Part shown: positions 16,398-19,708 of the stretch, in pieces
How the letters are laid out: each line of letters starts with the position of its first letter
Numbering within the stretch: position 1 is the first letter of the stretch
DNA from: an uncultured Bacteroidales bacterium
GTDB lineage: Bacteria > Bacteroidota > Bacteroidia > Bacteroidales > UBA932
Assembly: GCA_946530505.1 (NCBI GenBank)
Contig: CAMNAD010000006.1
Coordinates: 1-19,708 of the forward strand
Direction of reading: 5' to 3'
Length of the DNA stretch: 19,708 nt
Position numbers and translations under genes: made by a program
The notes under the pieces: generated by a model
Told to the model about the DNA's origin: nothing
Seen by the model: only the letters and a program-made list of their open reading frames with translations
Databases searched by the model: none

Positions 16398-16438
16398 AGA
16401 AATAACCCGTAGATAATTTCTTTATCGGAAAAAAATCG

Positions 16439-16446
16439 TAAATTTG
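16439..16446 (+). promoter_or_regulatory. -7 element of the secDF promoter
   Basis: TAAATTTG is a perfect match to TAnnTTTG, with a near-consensus -33 (TTTC, 16417-16420) 18 bases upstream. It lies 48 bases before the secDF ATG, predicting a leader of about 42 nt that is AT-rich and contains a small CAGC/GCTG inverted repeat (16448-16461). Along with the leftward element, it accounts for the 127-base gap between the two genes. Confidence 0.6.
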
Positions 16447-16494
16447 CCAGCTAATTTGCTGAATTAAATTTTATTTAAAACTTATAATTTCGTT

Positions 16495-19400
16495 ATGCAA
16501 AGTAAAGGTGCAATCAGATTAGTAGCCATTCTGCTCCTCATCGCTTGCCTCTGGCAACTTTCCTTCACAGCCGTGACGGCCATCCAGAACAAGAAGGCCA
16601 AAAAGTATGCCGAAGCCGCAGCCGTTGCAGTGCAGAGTACTCCTGCTTTCGCCAAAGTGGCAGCAGAGGATCAGGCTTATTATCTTGACTCCATCAAGAA
16701 GGAACAGCAGAAATGGTACACCGATTCCATTTCCAATGAGAAAGTTTATTTCGGTTACAAGTTCAAAGACGTAAGGTCCAAGGAGATAAATCTCGGCCTC
16801 GACCTCAAGGGCGGTATGAACGTTATGCTGCAGGTGCAGCTGGAAGACCTCGTAAAGGCCCTCTCCGGAAACAGCACCGAGCCCCAGTTCCATCAGGCCC
16901 TCGCTCTGGCAAAGAGCCGCAGCGTCAATTCCCAGTCCGACTTCATCACCCTTTTCGGTGAGGCCTGGGAAGAGATTACCGGCGGTGCCCGCCTGAGCCA
17001 GATCTTCGGAACTTACGAGATGCGCGAGAGCATCAAGCCCGAGTCCACCAACGCAGAGGTTCTTTCCGTTATCAAGAAAGAGGCCGAGAGCGCGGTGGCC
17101 AACTCGTTCAACGTCCTCCGCAACCGTATCGACCGCTTCGGCGTCACCCAGCCTTCCATCCAGAAGCTCGGCAATTCCGGCCGTATCCTGGTGGAACTCC
17201 CTGGCGTAAAAGAGCCTGAGCGCGTGCGCAAGCTCCTCCAGGGAACTGCATCCCTCGAATTCTGGACAACGTTCGAGAATAGTGAAATCGCCCCCTATCT
17301 CACAGAGGCCAACGAAGTTCTCGCAGGAATTCTTGCTGAGGAGAACGAGACTCCTGCAAAGGCAGAAGCCGCTCCCGCAGAGGACATCGTAGCTGAAGAG
17401 CTTGCAGGCAATGCAGAGGCTGAAGCAAACGAAGCTCTCCTCGCACAGAATCCTCTCTTTGCAGTGCTGCAGCCCGTTCAGGGCAACGGCGGCGCATGCA
17501 TCGGCTATGCCACCTCCGCCGACACCGCAAAGGTGAACCGCTATCTGTCCATGCCCCAGATTGCAGCTCTCTTCCCTGCAGAGTTCCGTCCCATGTGGGG
17601 TGTGAAGCCCATCGCAAACACCGAGAACGTCTACGAACTCGTGGCAATCAAGGCTTCTTCCCGCGACGGACAGGCTCCTCTGGACGGCAGCGCGGTGACC
17701 AACGCCAGCGTTACCTATGAATCCCGCACCAACGGCGAGCCCAAGGTTTCGATGAGCATGAACGCCGAGGGTGCCAACATATGGGCACACCTCACCAAGG
17801 ACAACATCGGCAAGCAGATCGCCATCGTCCTCGACGGCACCGTCTACTCCTATCCTGTCGTGAACCAGGAAATCAGCGGAGGCAACTCCGAGATTTCCGG
17901 TCACTTCACCGTGGAGGAGGCTACCGACCTTGTGAACGTGCTCAAGTCCGGTAAGCTCCCCGCTCCCGCAACCATCGTTCAGGAGCAGGTGGTAGGCCCT
18001 TCGCTGGGTGCCAAGTCCATCCGCGACGGTATGATTTCGTTCATCATCGCCTTCATCCTCGTGCTCCTCTACATGGTGCTCTTCTATCAGGGCGCCGGTC
18101 TTGCAGCCGACTGCGCATTGCTCACCAACGTGGTGCTCCTCTTCGGAACCCTCGCTTCGTTCGGAGCAGTGCTTACCCTTCCCGGTATCGCAGGTCTCGT
18201 GCTGACTTTGGGTATGGCAGTGGATGCCAACGTTATCATCTATGAGCGTATCAAGGAAGAGCTTAAGGCAGGCAAGGGCCTCAGCAAGGCAATCGCCGAC
18301 GGTTACAGCAATGCTTACTCAGCAATCATCGACGGCCAGCTCACCACCCTGCTCACCGGTCTCGTGCTGTTCTTCTTCGGTTCCGGCCCTGTCAAGGGAT
18401 TCGCTACCACCCTCATCATCGGTATCATCACTTCCGTGCTGACCTCCATCTTCATCACCCGTCTCATCTTCGAGGCCCGTGTTGCAAAGGGAAAGAACAT
18501 CACCTTCGACAACAGCTTCACCCGCAACTTCCTCAAGAACACCCATGTCAACTTCCTCGGTGCCCGCAAGTGGTCCTACACCATCTCCGGCATCGTGATC
18601 GTGATCGCTCTCGTGAGCATCTTCACCAAGGGCTTTACCTACGGTGTCGACTTCACCGGCGGCCGTACCTACGTGGTCCGCTTCGACAAGCCCGTGCTTG
18701 CTGAGGATGTACGTGCAGCCGTGAACGATGTGTTCGATGCAGCAGCCGCTGCCGACGACAATGTCAAGAATTCTTCCGTCGAGGTCAAGCAGTTCGGTGG
18801 CGACAGCCAGATGAAGATCACCACCTCCTACAAGATTGACGACGAGTCTTCCAGCGTTGACGCTGAAATCGAAGGCATGCTCTATCAGGCTCTCAAGGGA
18901 ATGTTCGTAGAGGAAATGACGCTGAGCGACTTCACTCAGACTCTGGAGAACCCCAACGGTATCGTGTCGTCCGACAAGGTGGGTGCATCCATCGCAAGCG
19001 ATATCAGGCGCGACGCCATCATCGCAGTGATCCTCGCCCTCATCATCATCTTCGCCTACATCGCATTCCGCTTCAAGGGCTGGAACTGGGGTCTCGGCGG
19101 CGTGGTTTCACTGGCTCATACCGCTATCATCGTGATCGGCTTCTTCTCCCTGTTCACGGGCATCCTGCCGTTCAACCTCGACGTTGACCAGACCTTCATC
19201 GCGGCTATCCTGACGATCATCGGTTACGCCATCAACGACAACGTGGTTATCTTCGACCGTATCCGCGAGAACAAGTTCCTGCATCCCAATGCAGACTTCG
19301 CAGAGACGGTGAACACTTCGCTGAACGCAACCCTCACCCGTACGGTGAACACCTCGGTATCCACCCTCCTTCCTATGGTTGCTATCGCAATCTGGGGCGG

Positions 19401-19524
19401 TGAGAGCATCAGAGGTCTCAGTGTCGCACTCATCCTCGGTATCCTCATCGGAACCTACGCTTCCATCATGATCGGTACCCCCGTGATGTTCGACAGCACC
19501 AAGAAAGTCGCTTCGAAGAAATAG
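16495..19524 (+). CDS. secDF: Fused protein translocase subunit SecDF
   Basis: A 1009-residue SecD-SecF fusion, the usual form in Bacteroidota. It is an inner-membrane, proton-driven partner of SecYEG that helps pull exported proteins into the periplasm. SecD part: first helix at about 8-30, the GLDLKGG motif at 101-107 (Asp103), the periplasmic P1 domain, then a helix bundle with GMAVDANVIIYERIKEE (Asp577). SecF part: helix at about 695-712, VDFTGG (Asp719), and a second bundle with GYAINDNVVIFDRIRE (910-925, Asp915). An Ala/Glu-rich segment at 282-314 in P1 looks disordered; similar linkers occur in SecDF of related bacteria. Its own promoter lies upstream and a double hairpin follows, so it appears monocistronic. 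It is a housekeeping gene not functionally tied to the starch locus, though all the exported Sus proteins depend on Sec. Confidence 0.97.
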   Translation: MQSKGAIRLVAILLLIACLWQLSFTAVTAIQNKKAKKYAEAAAVAVQSTPAFAKVAAEDQAYYLDSIKKEQQKWYTDSISNEKVYFGYKFKDVRSKEINLGLDLKGGMNVMLQVQLEDLVKALSGNSTEPQFHQALALAKSRSVNSQSDFITLFGEAWEEITGGARLSQIFGTYEMRESIKPESTNAEVLSVIKKEAESAVANSFNVLRNRIDRFGVTQPSIQKLGNSGRILVELPGVKEPERVRKLLQGTASLEFWTTFENSEIAPYLTEANEVLAGILAEENETPAKAEAAPAEDIVAEELAGNAEAEANEALLAQNPLFAVLQPVQGNGGACIGYATSADTAKVNRYLSMPQIAALFPAEFRPMWGVKPIANTENVYELVAIKASSRDGQAPLDGSAVTNASVTYESRTNGEPKVSMSMNAEGANIWAHLTKDNIGKQIAIVLDGTVYSYPVVNQEISGGNSEISGHFTVEEATDLVNVLKSGKLPAPATIVQEQVVGPSLGAKSIRDGMISFIIAFILVLLYMVLFYQGAGLAADCALLTNVVLLFGTLASFGAVLTLPGIAGLVLTLGMAVDANVIIYERIKEELKAGKGLSKAIADGYSNAYSAIIDGQLTTLLTGLVLFFFGSGPVKGFATTLIIGIITSVLTSIFITRLIFEARVAKGKNITFDNSFTRNFLKNTHVNFLGARKWSYTISGIVIVIALVSIFTKGFTYGVDFTGGRTYVVRFDKPVLAEDVRAAVNDVFDAAAAADDNVKNSSVEVKQFGGDSQMKITTSYKIDDESSSVDAEIEGMLYQALKGMFVEEMTLSDFTQTLENPNGIVSSDKVGASIASDIRRDAIIAVILALIIIFAYIAFRFKGWNWGLGGVVSLAHTAIIVIGFFSLFTGILPFNLDVDQTFIAAILTIIGYAINDNVVIFDRIRENKFLHPNADFAETVNTSLNATLTRTVNTSVSTLLPMVAIAIWGGESIRGLSVALILGILIGTYASIMIGTPVMFDSTKKVASKK

Positions 19525-19535
19525 GCAAAACACAT

Positions 19536-19568
19536 TCCGTGCGTAAAATGACCTGTTTTACGCACGGA
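19536..19568. repeat. Hairpin 1 of a tandem palindrome pair after secDF
   Basis: A perfect 13-bp stem (19536-19548 with 19556-19568, core CCGTGCGTAAAA) closes on a 7-base loop, TGACCTG. It begins 11 bases after the secDF stop. No T-run follows, so by itself it is not a classical rightward terminator. It is a diverged copy of the hairpin 51 bases downstream. Confidence 0.8.
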
Positions 19569-19586
19569 TGCCTTCTAAACAGATAA

Positions 19587-19626
19587 GTCGTGCGTGAAAT
19601 GGCTAGTTTCACGCACGACATTTTTT
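19587..19626 (+). terminator. Hairpin 2, intrinsic terminator of secDF
   Basis: A perfect 13-bp stem (19587-19599, GTCGTGCGTGAAA, with 19607-19619) closes on the loop TGGCTAG and is followed by A and six Ts (19621-19626), a standard intrinsic terminator. Together with hairpin 1 it separates secDF from a leftward gene and probably stops transcription from both sides. Confidence 0.8.
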
Positions 19627-19643
19627 AAGAATCTCTTGGCTCC

Positions 19644-19708
19644 CTATCGCCCTACCTGATAACTGATCCCCAGATGCTCGAGGGCGGCGAGGAAGTCGGC
19701 GCAGACGG
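19644..19708 (-). CDS. C-terminal end of an unidentified leftward gene
   Basis: Reading leftward from the window edge, one frame gives VCADFLAALEHLGISYQVGR followed by TAG (19644-19646). The residue mix is that of a normal globular protein end, and it stops just before the double hairpin that would end its transcript. The other two leftward frames are less protein-like. Twenty residues are too few for me to name a family. The rest of the gene is outside the window. Confidence 0.5.
   Translation of the reverse strand, partial: VCADFLAALEHLGISYQVGR

Noticed and set aside
14856..16412. A 518-codon plus-strand open frame opposite the PD40 gene
   Set aside because: It starts inside GH77, lacks recognisable motifs, and opposes a protein with a signal peptide, propeller motifs and its own promoter.
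16421..16431. TTTATCGGAAA, one mismatch from the control-region repeat, upstream of secDF
   Set aside because: No partner copy at 21 bp on either side, and it falls between the -33 and -7 elements of a housekeeping promoter; likely chance.
16448..16461. CAGC/GCTG inverted repeat resembling the one at 11837-11849
   Set aside because: Four-base arms with AT-rich middles are expected by chance; no other shared sequence supports a common element.
17338..17436. Ala/Glu-rich segment of SecDF as a possible inserted domain
   Set aside because: Low-complexity linkers at this place in P1 occur in SecDF of related bacteria; no sign of a separate domain.
1..19708. CRISPR arrays, tRNA/rRNA genes, insertion sequences, prophage or integrase genes
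   Set aside because: None seen. There are no regularly spaced repeats, no cloverleaf-like stretches in the short gaps, and no transposase or integrase frames.

Overview
The window looks like a piece of a Bacteroidota chromosome, most likely a member of the order Bacteroidales with a fairly GC-rich genome. The evidence is a SusC/SusD pair, SusE/F- and SusG-like lipoproteins, a GH97 enzyme, a fused SecDF, starts without clear Shine-Dalgarno sequences, and TAnnTTTG-type -7 promoter elements. I cannot name a genus. There are no tRNAs, rRNAs, CRISPR arrays, insertion sequences or integrases, so this reads as ordinary chromosome carrying one polysaccharide utilisation locus (PUL).

Region 1 (1-15099) is a complete-looking starch/malto-oligosaccharide locus. 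It is split into two divergent units around a 139-base control region. Leftward: a six-helix membrane protein with a C-terminal LytTR DNA-binding domain, then a GH97 (SusB-like) alpha-glucosidase cut off by the window edge. Rightward: an SLC45/GPH-type sugar transporter, SusC, SusD, one SusE/F-like starch-binding lipoprotein, a SusG-type alpha-amylase with an inserted CBM58-like domain, a second GH13 lipoprotein, and a cytoplasmic GH77 4-alpha-glucanotransferase. The inferred flow is: SusD and SusE/F bind starch at the surface, SusG cuts it, SusC imports the products, GH13 and GH97 trim them in the periplasm, the transporter moves maltose or short oligomers inward, and GH77 rearranges them in the cytoplasm. 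No SusR-type regulator is present. The LytTR membrane protein is the only regulator in view, and the control region holds a near-perfect 11-bp direct repeat with a 21-bp period, the geometry expected for a LytTR site. This is the most interesting hypothesis here.

Region 2 (15096-16494) is a convergent gene for an exported PD40 beta-propeller/coiled-coil protein of unknown function. Its stop codon interlocks with that of GH77. A terminator-like hairpin for the rightward unit lies inside its 3' coding end.

Region 3 (16495-19708) is secDF, transcribed divergently from the PD40 gene with good -7 elements facing both ways. It is followed by two tandem, near-identical hairpins whose stem differences all compensate, then by the last 20 codons of an unidentified leftward gene.

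All stretches between genes are under 150 bases and are described under the individual sites.
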